Below are positions 11,610 through 24,355 of a stretch of 64,000 bases of DNA, one piece after another (position 1 is the first letter of the stretch; every line of letters starts with the position of its first letter). The DNA is from Hymenolepis diminuta. Taxonomy: Eukaryota > Platyhelminthes > Cestoda > Cyclophyllidea > Hymenolepididae. The translations under genes and the position numbers were made by a program. Below the pieces are notes generated by a model that searched no databases, was not told where the DNA came from, and saw only the letters and a program-made list of their open reading frames with translations. Location of the stretch: positions 1,097,855-1,161,854 of the forward strand of contig CAADRB010000059.1 of assembly GCA_900708905.1 (NCBI GenBank), read 5' to 3'.

Positions 11610-12620
11610 TCAGTCAGAGAATATATATTTTAATTCCATTAAACCAAAAAATAATATGCTGGGTCGTACTAAAAAAACTAGCCTAACAACCTGTAAATCA
11701 AAAATTTCATGGAGGGAGATGAGATTGATATTAGTCGATTCTCTCATTGAAAGCAGAGATTTCTCTTGAAACATAACATTAACTGGTATCACTTTGTCCT
11801 TAAAATCTTTGGTTATAATATTCGAGAGCATTCAGTACTGTTGGATAATTGTTGTCAGTCGATAGGTAGGGACTGGACTTGATACCGATTTTTCGAAGTG
11901 TTATAATACCATATTTTAATAACTGCGTATTTTAGCTCGCTCAATAGCAGAATAAACAGCAGATTCATCCACAAATTTAAAAAATATAGCGTGCCGGTAG
12001 TGCAAAATGATGGAAATCAGCACCTTCAATTATGCATCCTCTACAAGTGTAATAATATCTTCTCCTATATAGAAGACTTGGGGTTCAATACTAAATTGCT
12101 GAAAGTACTTTAACGTGGCCTCAGAGAGCGTCCTCGTGGGAAAAAATAAATGACCTTTCCACAAGGTCATATTACAAGCTTTTTAGAGGCAAGCACCATT
12201 AAAATTTAAATACCTAGATGGTAAATATAATTAGCAAATGTAAGCTTGAAAAATACCATTAAATTAAACTGTTTTATATTTCCATAGATATTAAAAAATA
12301 CCTAAATTAGGTAAAATAAGATTAAAATTTGTATTTTTATTAGCAAGTGAGATGATTTTACCAATTTTGCGGCATAGATAGTAGAAAAATTCACGTTGCA
12401 CTTACGAGGGCAAGAAATCAGTATGAGATCGAGCTAACATGTTGTGAAGTTTTCCACTAATATTTGCTAGATCAGATTCGGCCACAATATCGGCGACAAC
12501 GTTCAAATGGTAATACGCTTTCGACAATGCATGGCTGTTGTATAGCAAAAAGTTAAATACCATATTCGTAAAAATTTTGTTCTGCATTATCTTGGTGTCC
12601 TTTCTCTAAAGCCGTCCTGA
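11610..12620 (-). pseudogene. Possible degenerate minus-strand gene with TPR-like helices
   Basis: Several protein-like stretches follow one another on the minus strand in different frames. From about 12616 a frame reads TALEKGHQDNAEQNFYEYG. From 12587 another reads 61 residues including SKAYYHLNVVADIVAESD and ends at a good splice donor (gtaagtg, near 12404). Near 11860 a stretch reads NNYPTVLNALEYYNQRF. From 11831 comes a 47-codon open stretch ending before 'gttgtt'. The pattern of small and aromatic residues resembles tetratricopeptide helices. Stops and frame changes separate the parts, so this is either a decayed gene or a real one whose introns I could not place. I do not recognise the family. 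Confidence 0.3.
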
Positions 12621-12919
12621 AGGACGCACACGTTGACTTATGTATCTGCTCTGTCCAAACTGTAAGATGTCGATTTTTATTAATTGCACATCAGATTAAT
12701 AGATAACACAAAACAATCCACTCAATCCTGCGTACCTTACTTTGGCCACATTTTCACTAATTCATCACTTATGTTTATTCCCTGTTCCCTGTTCCTCCCC
12801 TCTCTAACTCTGTTTCTCTTTTAGTATTTACGGTTATCCAGTATACTCCATGCTTTCAACCAATTTCTTAGGCTTCTCATTTGAGGTAGACTGCTGTTCT
12901 TGTTACGCTTTAGGAAAAT

Positions 12920-12969
12920 NNNNNNNNNNNNNNNNNNNNNNNNNNNNNNNNNNNNNNNNNNNNNNNNNN
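12920..12969. other. Assembly gap (50 N)
   Basis: A run of 50 undetermined bases; a round number suggests a gap of estimated or arbitrary length. Nothing on either side indicates an interrupted gene. Confidence 0.95.
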
Positions 12970-14439
12970 ATATTACTACATTCATTTGTTTATATAGAAT
13001 AGTACCTGAATTAATACATTCTTGAGGTGCTTTAATTCTCGTAATGTAGTAAATTCAAATGTGCTAATCTTGCTTTCTTTTCAATCGGTTGTTATTGTGT
13101 CCGTTACTAATACAAATTTTTCTACTAGACATTTGGTGGGTATGATTTTATTCACTATGACTGATGGTGAAGATGGGTTATTCAAAAAATGTGATAAGAA
13201 TCAACTGAACTGACTACTATTGCTTATGGATTGCAGACATTAATTCAAATCATAATTCTCATTTTGAGTCCGCTAACATCGATTGGTTGGCGCTGTTTTT
13301 GTCGGTCACTTCTATCTTTAACCCAAGATTCTCATCTCACCTCAAATTCGGTCGAGTGTCTAATATAAAGGCGGTAGATGAAATATAATAACGGAACAGT
13401 CGTTTTAAGATAGAACTATGTATCTGAATTTCATCAATTTTCCCTCAATGATACCTAGTTCTGTCTCAATCTTTGATTTCAAATGAAATCATATTGCACA
13501 TTAATTTTCCTTATAATATTTGCATTCATTGATTCGTAAAGAGAAAAAGTAAATATTTATTACTTTTACTTAGATTTATTTACCTACATTTAGTTGCAAT
13601 TTTCGACTGCTATCGGAGGTTGATATTATCAGCTCAACTTAAAACATCTTACGTATTTTTAGTTTTCACTGTTTATCAGATTCTTTTCTTCATAAACGTG
13701 TTCGATTTCAATTACTTGTTCTTGAGAAAGATATCTGAGAGGTTATCATTGGCCGAGGTTTAAGACATTCCTGGAATTCGAAATATCCAACATCAAAATA
13801 CCTAGCATTGGTAGGAAAAACAATTTTATTGGTAAAGGAAAAGAAATTGGCAATTTTCTAATTATTTGAAGGCAGGAACAATGGCATGACATTCTACTTT
13901 CATGTAAAGCACTAATTGTTCAATTTCTTTCACAAACTTCTTCTCGTAGCAAGTGCAATTAACCAAGTAGTACGGCAAATAAGAAATATGAGGTGATATT
14001 TATGAATATATGGATAGTCAAAACTCCTCTACTAAAGTACACAATTTTCACGTAAATAGAGAATTAGGGATAACCAGTTTAGAGATTTTGAAAGAAACTG
14101 GTAAACGCCCATGTGTTAAATCAAAGTTTATGCAAAGTTAATTTATTGACTTGTTTAATCATTATACGTATAAATATATAAATTATGGCTAGTCCATATC
14201 CATTTAGGCAAAAGTTATACAATAGCACTTCTCTCGTCAGCAAAGCTACTTTATGAGCCACCACATTAAATTTAGAGACAACTCGCCTACAAAAGCCTAA
14301 TAATCTCCCTAGTGTCAACAGGATAGAATTATCTTTTCCAAATGGAAAGTTCCATAGTTGAGTGGATTCGTGAATATGTTAGGCACTTAAAGAAGAGAGG
14401 AGAAAAGGGGACGTAGTAGAAAATGAAATTAGCATAATC
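12970..14439. other. Intergenic, nothing recognised
   Basis: AT-rich sequence with no coding pattern, repeat partner or RNA structure that I could support. Confidence 0.4.
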
Positions 14440-14760
14440 ATGTACTTCCAGTGCCTTCGCGCCCTGATTCACAAACCTGTTTAAGTCTCTCTATGTACTA
14501 CGCATCAAGTAACTCATTAATCCGTACTAACTGTGAACGAACTAAGAGCGCAAAATCGGTCAATCACCTCATCATATCTCATTTTGCCTGGTCATCACTA
14601 TCTAGATATTCCTCACTCAGTACTGACGTCTTCACCTTTACTTTTAATTCGTATTTTTACCCCTTCCTCCTTTCTCCTCTCGCTCATTACTAATTGTCTA
14701 ATACGCGTGTCCATTCCAACTCTTTAACGTCTCTCTCCGTGGAGGCTGTTATTAAATATT
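14440..14760 (+). repeat. LTR-like dispersed repeat, partner of the copy at 6.4 kb
   Basis: Aligns with the minus strand of 6440-6850 over about 300 bases with many small differences, so both are old. The sense strand is rich in C and T in its middle and has no long ORF. The copy ends near an AT-rich stretch after 'gtggaggctg'. See the entry for the partner copy. Confidence 0.6.
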
Positions 14761-17119
14761 AAATCCAGGATGGTCATAATTTCGATGAGGACATATTTGG
14801 CCAGATTTGTTCAACTCCTAAAGAAACTGTACTCAGGATTGCTATTGCATTATAGTCAAATAAATCAGATGGCCAATAAATTATGAACAGTAGTCATGGA
14901 TGCTAAGTCCATCAAACTAGCAGATTATTGCAATCAGTTATTAGGAATTGTTAGAATAAGGACTTACAAATCTCAAGCCCTTAATATATGAGGTACAAAG
15001 CTGGGCTTACCTTGTGTAGAAATCGTTAGTTTCAAGATCTAAATGTCCGAAGTTCACTTTCCTCTCTGAACAATCAATGTTATTTTAATATCTATACAAT
15101 GAACAAAAAAGAAATAATACTAATTAATGATGAGGACAAATGCCTGAACAAATTTATTCTTTCCTTTTTCTTATATGGTCCAATTCACATGCCCTTTCAT
15201 GGTTCTTTTCTAACCTAAATATTTATTAAGTTTACATAATTTATTTAACTATGATTAGTTTAGAGACAAAAGAAGACATGTGTGTGCGTCCAAGCCGTAT
15301 GCAACTAATCCTGTTAATTCATTCACTATCTCGTTGATTCTCGTTCTAATCTAAAATTAATTTGCTTCGAAATATGACTTCCCTTAAAAAAAGCTATGAA
15401 GGTCATAATATTCCTATTTAACAACCCGTATTTGAGCTGTTGATTTAAATTTGTTCCTTTGATGAAAATGACTTGCTGATTGCTGATTACTCAAATCAGA
15501 AAAGCAATATTAAAAAAATTTGTTTATCCAGAATCAGGAAAAACTTCTGTGAATACGTCTTTCTTTTTGAAAGCTCATTCAAAAGGAACTGCATACAAAA
15601 TAGAACCAGATGTGATAGTACTGCAATATTTGAAGAAAAAAAGAAGTTTGGCTTGAAAATAAATTTCTTCTAATACTATAAACAGATTTTTTTACCGAAT
15701 TGATCTCTCTTAAAATGAAATGGAAAAATGGAAGTAAAACATCTGTTTTTCCTCGAGATTTACGTCGAACCAGTGACCTAATTCACATTGAAGATGAAAC
15801 AGTCATATTATTTTGTTTTTATACAACTTTGGTTAGTTGTGTAAGTAAATTGACCTAAATATTTTCGAGACCATCAAAGACACAAGTTAAAAGTGGTCTC
15901 ACTGAGTAAAAAATAGGTGGACTATTCTTTCCTACATCATTAATTTGTAAAAAGTAAAATTAATTGTAAAAAATTAAATCGTATCATATTATGCGAGATC
16001 ATAGTTTTGCAGACGGCGACGGATCATAATGATGATAATTATAGACTGGCAATCATCAACAAATCGTGCCTCTGAAATGGAGAATTATGAATTGCGTCCT
16101 TTATTTCCTTGCTTATTCTGCCTATTCTTTTAATTTTGTTTTTTATACATTTTTGAATTTAAGTAATGTGATATGGATCCTATTTAAATTTTCAATATTA
16201 TCTGCATAATTTGGGGGAAAGCTTAAATAAAAGATACTTATACGAGGGAAATTGTTGATATCTCTAAGCTTACATTAATGAGGACCTAAAATGTTTACTT
16301 TATCGATAGTACTTTTAAGCTACGAACTTGATCCTTTCGTCCAGAAAATTGTATATGCAGAAATTACTACATCGGTGTTATTTATCCATTTTTACGTACC
16401 GAAAATAGTAAATGTCGATTGTTTTGAAATTATTCATCACTATCTTCTTACCGATATTAATTTAAAAATGGGTGCATACGCAAAGGATTAGTAGAAGTGT
16501 ACTTAATTTCATTATTCTTCTTTTAAAAATTCCGCTAATCATCCTTAAAATGTTTTAATCTTCTATTCATTGAAACCTTTCTCTCGAAAAAGTATAAATT
16601 AGTATTACTGGTAGTAAAATCTTGTATTTAATAATTATAATTAACATATCAGTAAAATTTTTAAATGCTACACAGGATAAAGCTATAAAATCATTATGCC
16701 AAATGCAAATCTCAGCTTTTACCAACTAACATGTTTATAATTTTGAGTTTGGTAAATTTAGATGTACATTTTTTATGCTCTCATATAAATTCGAATGAAT
16801 TTGTAAAATGCGGGATTATTAAAATTTTAAAACATGAAAGAAAAACCCCTGCTCTTAAAAGTTGCAATCGGCTACTGGAACCATGTGAAACGGCTTTCAA
16901 GAAGGAAAACTTCAATTCTACTTTACCTTCCCTAAGCAAACTTATTCTAGAAATCTGTATTTTCCTGCCATAATTGTGTATTTGATATGAACTTATCGCA
17001 AAATTGGAAAAGTATATCATCGATTTAATATTCGTATCTTCCAATTCAAGTTCATCAGTACTTAACTTTAGCAAAGGGAAGGTATTCTAGAGAACCTCGC
17101 ATTTTACCACCCCTCGAAC
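14761..17119. other. Intergenic, nothing recognised
   Basis: AT-rich DNA with only short chance ORFs that have low-complexity composition. Confidence 0.4.
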
Positions 17120-17205
17120 TGAGCGAAATTAACTTGTTTGGCTGGCTATTGGATTTGATCTCGTTATCTCTGACTTGGAAGACGTGCGAAATTCACCCTT
17201 GAAAA
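17120..17205. repeat. Short fragment of a dispersed repeat (third copy)
   Basis: The stretch 'gatctcgttatctctgac' followed by a 'gaagacgtgc' block aligns with 'gatctcgtaatatctgag' and 'gcagacgtgc' at about 60214-60250, and more weakly with the repeat at 41640-41880. Only this central block is preserved, so orientation and ends are uncertain. Confidence 0.4.
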
Positions 17206-18419
17206 TAAAATTTTTAGATTTCGGTGACAAATAACATTGAGCTTTTATTGTGTAACGGATCCTATTTGATTTATTTTTACTTCACTATGAATTGAGAAAA
17301 AATCTCATATGTTTGATAGTAAAATTATCGTCTTTGAAATATCATAATCATAAAGAATGCAGTATTTGTTAATTACCCTAACTGCATAAAGATGCCAGGA
17401 GTGTGGCACTTAATATCAGTAGGCAGTAGCATCATTAGCACTGTTATAAAAATTATTCCTGATTGCCGAATGACGACTTCAATATAACTGTCCAACAAGG
17501 CTGATTTAAGTTTGCGTTAAACAATATTTTGGTTTTTTAGGAGAACTTTTTCCACTTCTCACTGGACGAAAACGTACTATTTTATTTGAAACTAATTAGT
17601 TATCAATATTTTTCTTCGAGGTAGTCAAACGTTAATGTATTATCATCCATCGGCATTGCTTTTGCAATCAAATAAATGGTATACGGTGAAGAAGAGTTGT
17701 TTCTCTGACAAAATCAGTACTACTTTAGGAATATGAAATAAGGATAATAATCAACATCAGTTAGTTGTGCTTGCAAATTTCTTCGTCGTGAATGATTTTT
17801 GTGTTAGAGTAATACACCTATTGATTCGCCACATTTTTAAATGCTAGATCTCTTCACCACTGAATTTCGGCCCACTTCAGCTCATATGCGGTCACTCATA
17901 TGATAACATAAAATAAACTAGTCAAGTTACCCATTATTATTATATTTTAATGCAGATCTTGGATCACTGATCTAGCCTAATGATTCCGAATTACGTAATT
18001 AAATATTAAACTAATACAAAATTGCTCCGACTCAAAGATATTAAAATATTGAAATTTTGCGACTGCAGTCAACAGTTTTAAACCTCCAAAATTGTTTATT
18101 TACTTTAATTTAAAAACAACAAAGTCTCACATAACTGCGTACTAATTGCCAAAGCATCGTCTTGTCGATGGCAGACTTGTTTATTCGCTCTGTATGGAAT
18201 ATGTGTTAAAGTTCAGAAAAAATTATCTCGTACATACTCTATTTATCTACTTTTATCTACCCGTTGCAAGCAAAATAATTTGTAAATTAAATCGCTGGAA
18301 ACAACTAAATCTGAAAAGTGGTAATTGAGGTCGGACTGAGTAGAAATAAGAAATAGTCTGCGCAGCAAAAACATTCCTACTTCATTAGGTATCTGATTGC
18401 GTAAATCTTGTTGTTATTG

Positions 18420-18738
18420 TAGCAACACGGACGAAAAAACATGAGAGAAAGAAAACGCTGCCACAATAGGAAGCAAAAGCAGTTGCACGAGGAATGCGAT
18501 AGAAAGAAAGGTCACAATTGCACAATTTTCCGCTCGCGTGCTTACGTGCGTCAGTGTGTGATCTAACGTGCCTTATTGGTTAGCTCGTTGACCAATCATG
18601 AAGTTGGGATCCACACACTTACAGTGCATCACATGAATGCAAAATCATTTTCAATTCTTTGTGTCTTAGGCTTTATTGGATCTTCCATGAGACGCTTCAG
18701 AATTCTCAAGGAAATATCTGGATATTTTTTATGGTTTG
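18420..18738 (+). promoter_or_regulatory. Candidate promoter and first exon of the central plus-strand gene
   Basis: From 18420 to about 18560 the sequence is clearly richer in CpG than its surroundings (for example 'ccgctcgcgtgc' and 'acgtgcgtcag'). It continues into an open stretch that ends in a strong splice donor, TTTG|gtaagt, at 18738/18739. The next good acceptor on this strand that leads to coding sequence is at about 24282 ('cctttttcag'). Joining the two gives a leader with a stop before the ATG at 24356, so this would be a 5' UTR exon with a short upstream ORF. Linking it to the gene at 24.3 kb is inference. Confidence 0.3.
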
Positions 18739-19315
18739 GTAAGTTGACACAAAGGCATTTTATAGAAAACATTTTATTTTTAATATTTAATTTCAAATAA
18801 ATATATCATGTATTCATATTTATCGAAGGTTTTATTTCTACGTGATTTTTCATCTTTTTTAGAGCATTGTCATAGAAGAAAAATAATGTTAATAATAGAT
18901 GTTTTAATGTTTTAAAAGGAGTTCTAAAAATTTTCCATTAATATTTATTATTTCATATTTCAAAACTCTCATAATAATGCGGAAAATTAGAATATGTGTA
19001 ATTAAGATTTTGATATTCGCTTTAACAGCTTACAGAGAGATGTATTTCTAATCCAAAACTCTTTTAAATGAATTTTAATTGCTAATTTGGCACTTCCAAT
19101 TAAATTACTTGAAATTGTCTGAAAGTACTTCGAATAAGTCAATTGATTATCCATTTAACATTATCGTGTTTTACGACTTTAAGGACTCACTCACTTGCGC
19201 AAATTAAACGTGACAATAAAAGTTCCTTTGTGAAAATAAGTTAAATTTTAAAATAAATTAAACAAAATTAAGAGAGATCAAAATGATAAAACGAAAATAA
19301 GGACGATTTCGATGG
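18739..19315. other. AT-rich non-coding stretch
   Basis: No coding pattern. If the candidate first exon at 18.4-18.7 kb is real, this is the beginning of its intron. It also forms the 3' flank of the minus-strand gene at 19.3-20.0 kb, with 'aataaa' signals available on that strand. Confidence 0.4.
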
Positions 19316-20032
19316 TTACATGTGTCTGAGCTTCCGCATTAACTTCTCTCCCCATCTGAGTTTTCTAAATTGTCTTTTAATAACTATTGCATCCGATCTC
19401 ACTGCAATATAACGAATTTTAATCGGGCAATCGACAATAGGTCTTAAATAGTGAACCCCAAGATGCAATTCAGCTGGTTCATCGAATAGTTTCTGAATAC
19501 AGCATGGTAAATCTTGTTTGAGGAAATCTGCATGATGATGGTAATTATCATAACATGTGACAGTTTTTTTCAGAGGAGCAGATGTTGGCGTCGTACTAAC
19601 GCAGAACTGACAGGTTTGAGTGTCAGTGGGACAGACTGCGCACACGGCTACTGCTTTAGCTAAGCTTTCAGTCGGGTTCTCATCCAAAGTTGACAACTCA
19701 CGCTTAGTGTTCTCGTCTAACTTTTTCTGTTTGTAAAGATAAACATGGTTGTTTTCAAGATCCAGGATATTACCAATCCCGACTGAATTTGAAATTCGAG
19801 AAGCTTTTTCAACGAATTGAAAACATAAAGAAGAGTTAGCTCTCAGAATTTCAACTGCCATTCTAGATCCGATTGGCTTCAGTTTTTGAGCAGCATTATC
19901 GAAATCTTCTTCGCATTTCTCTGGTGTCCGAATCAGTAATCGCTTACGAGCAGGACTAATGTTTCTCAATTGGGCTCTTTTTGACTTTTCGAGGTCTTTT
20001 TCATTGCATATAACAGCAGATCTGCTCCTCAT
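19316..20032 (-). CDS. Uncharacterised 238-residue protein, single exon
   Basis: An uninterrupted minus-strand frame of 238 codons, far longer than expected by chance in such AT-rich DNA and with a normal amino-acid mix. I do not recognise the family. The N-terminus is basic (MRSRSAVICNEKDLEKSKR). The middle holds a C-x2-C-x6-C-x2-C arrangement (CAVCPTDTQTCQFC, about residues 131-144) that could bind zinc, followed by a His-rich CYDNYHHHAD. The C-terminus is strongly basic (KIRYIAVRSDAIVIKRQFRKLRWG and beyond). No signal peptide or membrane segment is seen. The first ATG is used: an in-frame TAG lies 11 codons upstream. That TAG could instead be part of an acceptor (ttctag), so this may be the last exon of a longer gene. 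It may lie antisense inside the first intron of the central gene. Confidence 0.6.
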   Translation of the reverse strand: MRSRSAVICNEKDLEKSKRAQLRNISPARKRLLIRTPEKCEEDFDNAAQKLKPIGSRMAVEILRANSSLCFQFVEKASRISNSVGIGNILDLENNHVYLYKQKKLDENTKRELSTLDENPTESLAKAVAVCAVCPTDTQTCQFCVSTTPTSAPLKKTVTCYDNYHHHADFLKQDLPCCIQKLFDEPAELHLGVHYLRPIVDCPIKIRYIAVRSDAIVIKRQFRKLRWGEKLMRKLRHM

Positions 20033-20507
20033 GTCATAAGAACCATGCGTACATATCTCTCCTAGAACACGTGGTGTTTAAATTTATCGAACATTTATTG
20101 ACCTTGAACCAGTCAATCACCCTCTGCAGAAATTGGTCCTCCCCTTTTCGAAAGTGAATATTTGAATTAATTTAATTAAAGTTATAAAAGGACATATACT
20201 TTTAATATATTCTTCAGAATATTAGCTTCTGGTAACAATTTTGTACAAGTAGTCTTTGAATATCACTCTGAAATATATTGGGAATTGAGCAAAAATCTTT
20301 CCTCTTCACCCAGTTTACCCTATATATTGTTCAATATTTTGATCGTGCGGTACTTCTTTCTCATGAAACCATTGAAATTTAATTTTTTTATTTAAATTAA
20401 AATCGTATGGTCAGATTTAATTTAAAAAAGCATATTTCCAAAAAGGATCTGAGCTTCGTCTTTTTTAAGATTGTATTTATAGTTCCAGTAACTTCCTTGT
20501 GAATATT

Positions 20508-20735
20508 TTATTTCTTCGGAAGATTTTGCTTTGATTTACTATTTTGATTCCCAAAAAACAGTTTTAAGAACAACTTCTTTCTCATATTTTCACTAGAAGC
20601 ATTACAATTTGAATTTATTTCTATGTCGTCCCTATTACTATCGTTCGAACTATTTTTGGGAAAACAGACAATCGTTACATTCACGTTTCTAGAATACGGG
20701 CTTGATAATGACATACGGCTTCTCTTAAATAACAA
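20508..20735 (-). CDS. Possible small ORF or exon upstream of the 238-residue gene
   Basis: A minus-strand open stretch of about 75 codons, rich in Ser and Asn (YSRNVNVTIVCFPKNSSNDS), ending in KK and a stop that overlaps an AATAAA signal. Its only ATG lies seven codons into the frame. It lies 475 nt upstream of the 238-residue gene on the same strand, so it could be a separate small gene or a mis-framed exon of the same one. Composition is the only support. Confidence 0.2.
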   Translation of the reverse strand: MLFKRSRMSLSSPYSRNVNVTIVCFPKNSSNDSNRDDIEINSNCNASSENMRKKLFLKLFFGNQNSKSKQNLPKK

Positions 20736-23700
20736 TATGAATGCTCAAATAGTCTCGCAATTATGGAGGGGAAGAAAATATTTAGAAAACCTACAAATGA
20801 GAAATACTCGCAAGTAGCGCCAAATAGAGGAAACAGTTGAAGTTTCCCATCCAGGTGTTTAGAACAAAATTTTTAGCTTTTTTTGAAGAAAGTGGAAATT
20901 TATTTGAGTGACTCAAATGCCCACTTGCGTTTTAATTACAAGAGTATGTATAACTAGTTTTCTATTAAATTGCTAAGTCCTATTTGGATATTACTTGATT
21001 TTTCGATAAACAATATAAGTTCTGTTTTTTTCAAAATGCTATTTTTTCATTAATCTAACCAAATTCGTGGACTTTCTAATGAATAAAATTTTAAAACCTT
21101 TTTGAATTAGTCTGTGAACCATACCTGGACATATAAATTATGCTTTGCTTTGGTATAAAACATACGTTTCCTGACCAATTCTTTCTGATGGCCCGTGAGA
21201 GGATACATCGTTTTTCACTATTGCGAATTACAGCTCACTTTAAGAATCCAACCAATTAAACAACGTGGTTAATTTGGTGCCCTCAGATTGCTCTCTCAAT
21301 TATGGAATAACTAGATAAACCCTAAGATTTTAATTAAAAATGTTGTGTCTGGAGATTTTTGATAAAAGAGTCTTACGTTTGCTTTAAGAAATTTCTAATT
21401 TATATCTCTTGCATTCCTATTGTTTGGCTTATATTCACTTTTATTTTTATCACTGAATGAAAAAAGTAATGCAGAAAGCTATTTCAGTTCTTTTCTACTC
21501 CTACAGCGCGTGACCTAAATTATTTTCGTCGTCAGCGAAAAATATGCACGCGGAAAATTAAGGGAAATTGAAAATTAAGCTATCATAGTGTATTTAAATG
21601 ATAAAATTAACGCGATTCCTTAGCGAGGCGTTGATTAATTGTGGTACCTTACCGGCTTATAAGGTAAACGGAGAAAATTACGTTTAAATTTCAGAATACT
21701 TTACTAGTTATCCAACATGAATGACTTCTTACACCAAATGGGGGAATTACAAGTATGTTTAATTAGCTTATGTTCATATTTTCTCTGTGAACAAAAAATA
21801 ATTAAGCAGAAAATTCTCTGGCTACAATTTATATCGGGCACTTATTTGTCACTTATTGATTTTGAATCCGCTAATTCCTACCCTCAGTATTCGCATTTCA
21901 ATTCTCGCCTCTTTCTCGTGATATTCTTCAAACATAAAGACAATGCTTTTAACATTCATATTAGGTAACGGTTTTGCATTCTGGAGCATCATTAGTTAAG
22001 AAACCCGCACCATGTCACTGTTTTATTGATTATTGTGTTGAACAGTATCATTGATCATTCCAATCATCCTTTGTTCACTAATAGACATCTACCTTATAAC
22101 CTCAGACTTGGAACATGCTAAGATAACTTGTAAATAAAACCTATAATCACATCTTTAATATCAATCTCTCAACAACGAATATCCTTTCTAGTTCCATTCG
22201 AAAATATGATCCTACCAAAGGGACTGGGAATACGGTTCGGTGTTTAAGTTCTCTTACTAGATACATAAACGTAGATAATCAGAGGTAGAAGATAAAAATG
22301 AACTAAATGTATATTGCTGTTGAAATTTGGGAATAAATTTTAACAGTAATTTACAAAATGATATTATTGATTACGTAATTAAACTTTCTAATCTGATCCG
22401 GATGGTCTTCCTTTTATTTTCTTCAGGTAAATATTTATTGATTCTGGAAACGAATAGTATATCCGAAAGTGGCAGCATAGTCTTTGTGACCGTCTTCCGA
22501 GCCAAATATCACATGATCATGTTGCGACGACTCACGTACATTAATTAAATTAATCAGTCATAGTGATTAATACTGGTTAGTAAAAGGGTGAGAGCATGAA
22601 AGTTAATCAACCTGGATATCAGCAAAAATAAGTCTTTTGTGAAATTATTACCCTCAATCCTGATAATGGTATGAACAATCCAATTTATCTTCGGGCAACA
22701 TTAGAGACTAGACAAATTTAATTCTGAAGAAAACACTTAAACAACCTAAAGGATTATCTGAAAATGTCACCTCATGTTCTGTTAAATTATGATAAATGGT
22801 GGACAACAGTAAATTCTGGATCGAAATCATCTATCCTTTTTCCGAATATAAAGTGGTCGTAAATGCTTAATCGGCTACCCAAGTGCATATATTTTATGCG
22901 AAATGGCTTCCGCTTAGTCATACATTCTCAATGAAACACTTTTTATCTTCCTAGAATACTTTCGCTATTATTTACATAGATTTTCCTATTTGAAGCGCCT
23001 ATTTATTGAAGATTGGTGCTTTGAGCCATCCACCACACAAATTAATTCAAATTAATTTAAAATAACTGCATTTCACCCATCACTTAAGCATATTTCATTA
23101 ATGGGCGTATTCAGACACATAATTTACTCTCCACAGGAGATCTTCGTTTAGACTTTGCCAATTTTTTTTCTTTTTGGGTACATTTCTTTTTACATTTTCT
23201 GCTCTAACGTGCTCCTTTTTTTCACTTCCATCTGTAATTCTTCCTAATTATAACTTGACCCACGTATAGGATTACGCGAATTACGGGGCAAAACGACTAC
23301 AGTGTTTTCAGTTTCATCAATTTTTCTCGCATAAGACGAACATTCCATGCTTTTTTGCAGTAATAGATCACGTTTCCAGTTGGGGTTAGAATATAATATT
23401 AAAATTCGTGTTTATCATTCCCAAGGGCAGATTTACAGAGCTGGAATTGACATGCATTTTGTTTTGACCTGTCTCATAAAGTACAGTACGCAAATTGTTT
23501 GCCTGTCAAAAAGACTACGTGTTAATAATCTTGGAGGTTGGATTTGCAAGAAAAAGTTGGAAATGGAAAATATTTGCAGAGATTTTTTCCTTTTTTGAAA
23601 GACAAACATTGACATTAAATAAAAATTCAGTGAATTTTTAGTTTTATCTGTAAGCTGTAACAGTAATCTGCAAATATATATATTCAATAAATAAAAGACT

Positions 23701-24282
23701 TTATATATTGAAGCAAAATCCTATTAGGAAATGATGGAATCCCTTTGGGATGGGCTTCACCGATAAATAATTACTGAATTATTTTTATAAACGTATATCC
23801 AACGTATTGTATTTTAAGTTGCCATTTACTTAATAAAAAATAGTTGTTAATGAGAAATTAAAATCGAAAATTTTATAAAGATGCATACTTCTTCCTTTTT
23901 GAGATTTAGCAGCTGATTTTACCGGTGTGAAGTGGAGAAATTAGGATTTTTCACTTTTAAAATGCCAGATTAAAACATTAAATATAACCGACACTTATGT
24001 GTGGAAATAGCAGTTAATGCTTCAGTCGATTTGAAACAGTAATTAAAAAATCACTATATTATATTTAACATATTTTATATTTAAATTCAGGTTTTTCATA
24101 CTGTCAGCTCACCGAAATTTACTATATTCGCTTTTAGCATTATCCTTCCGGTTTAATTTTGATAATCTGAAAAAAATAGAGCGATTAAATTCCATATTTT
24201 GAGGAATGATTCGATTTGATTTTTATCTGCTAAATAAAGTAAGTACTGCCTTAACGTAAATTTTGTTTTTTTTCCTTTTTCA
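20736..24282. other. Non-coding stretch between the 238-residue gene and the central gene
   Basis: AT-rich with no recognised gene or repeat partner. The last 20 bases form a strong pyrimidine tract and acceptor (ending 'tttttcag' at about 24282) before the 5' UTR of the central gene. Confidence 0.45.
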
Positions 24283-24355
24283 GTTGATCTATTTGAAGAA
24301 AACTAGAAATTATCGGCGTTTGTACAAGGCAACACTACCACAATAAGTGGTTCGA

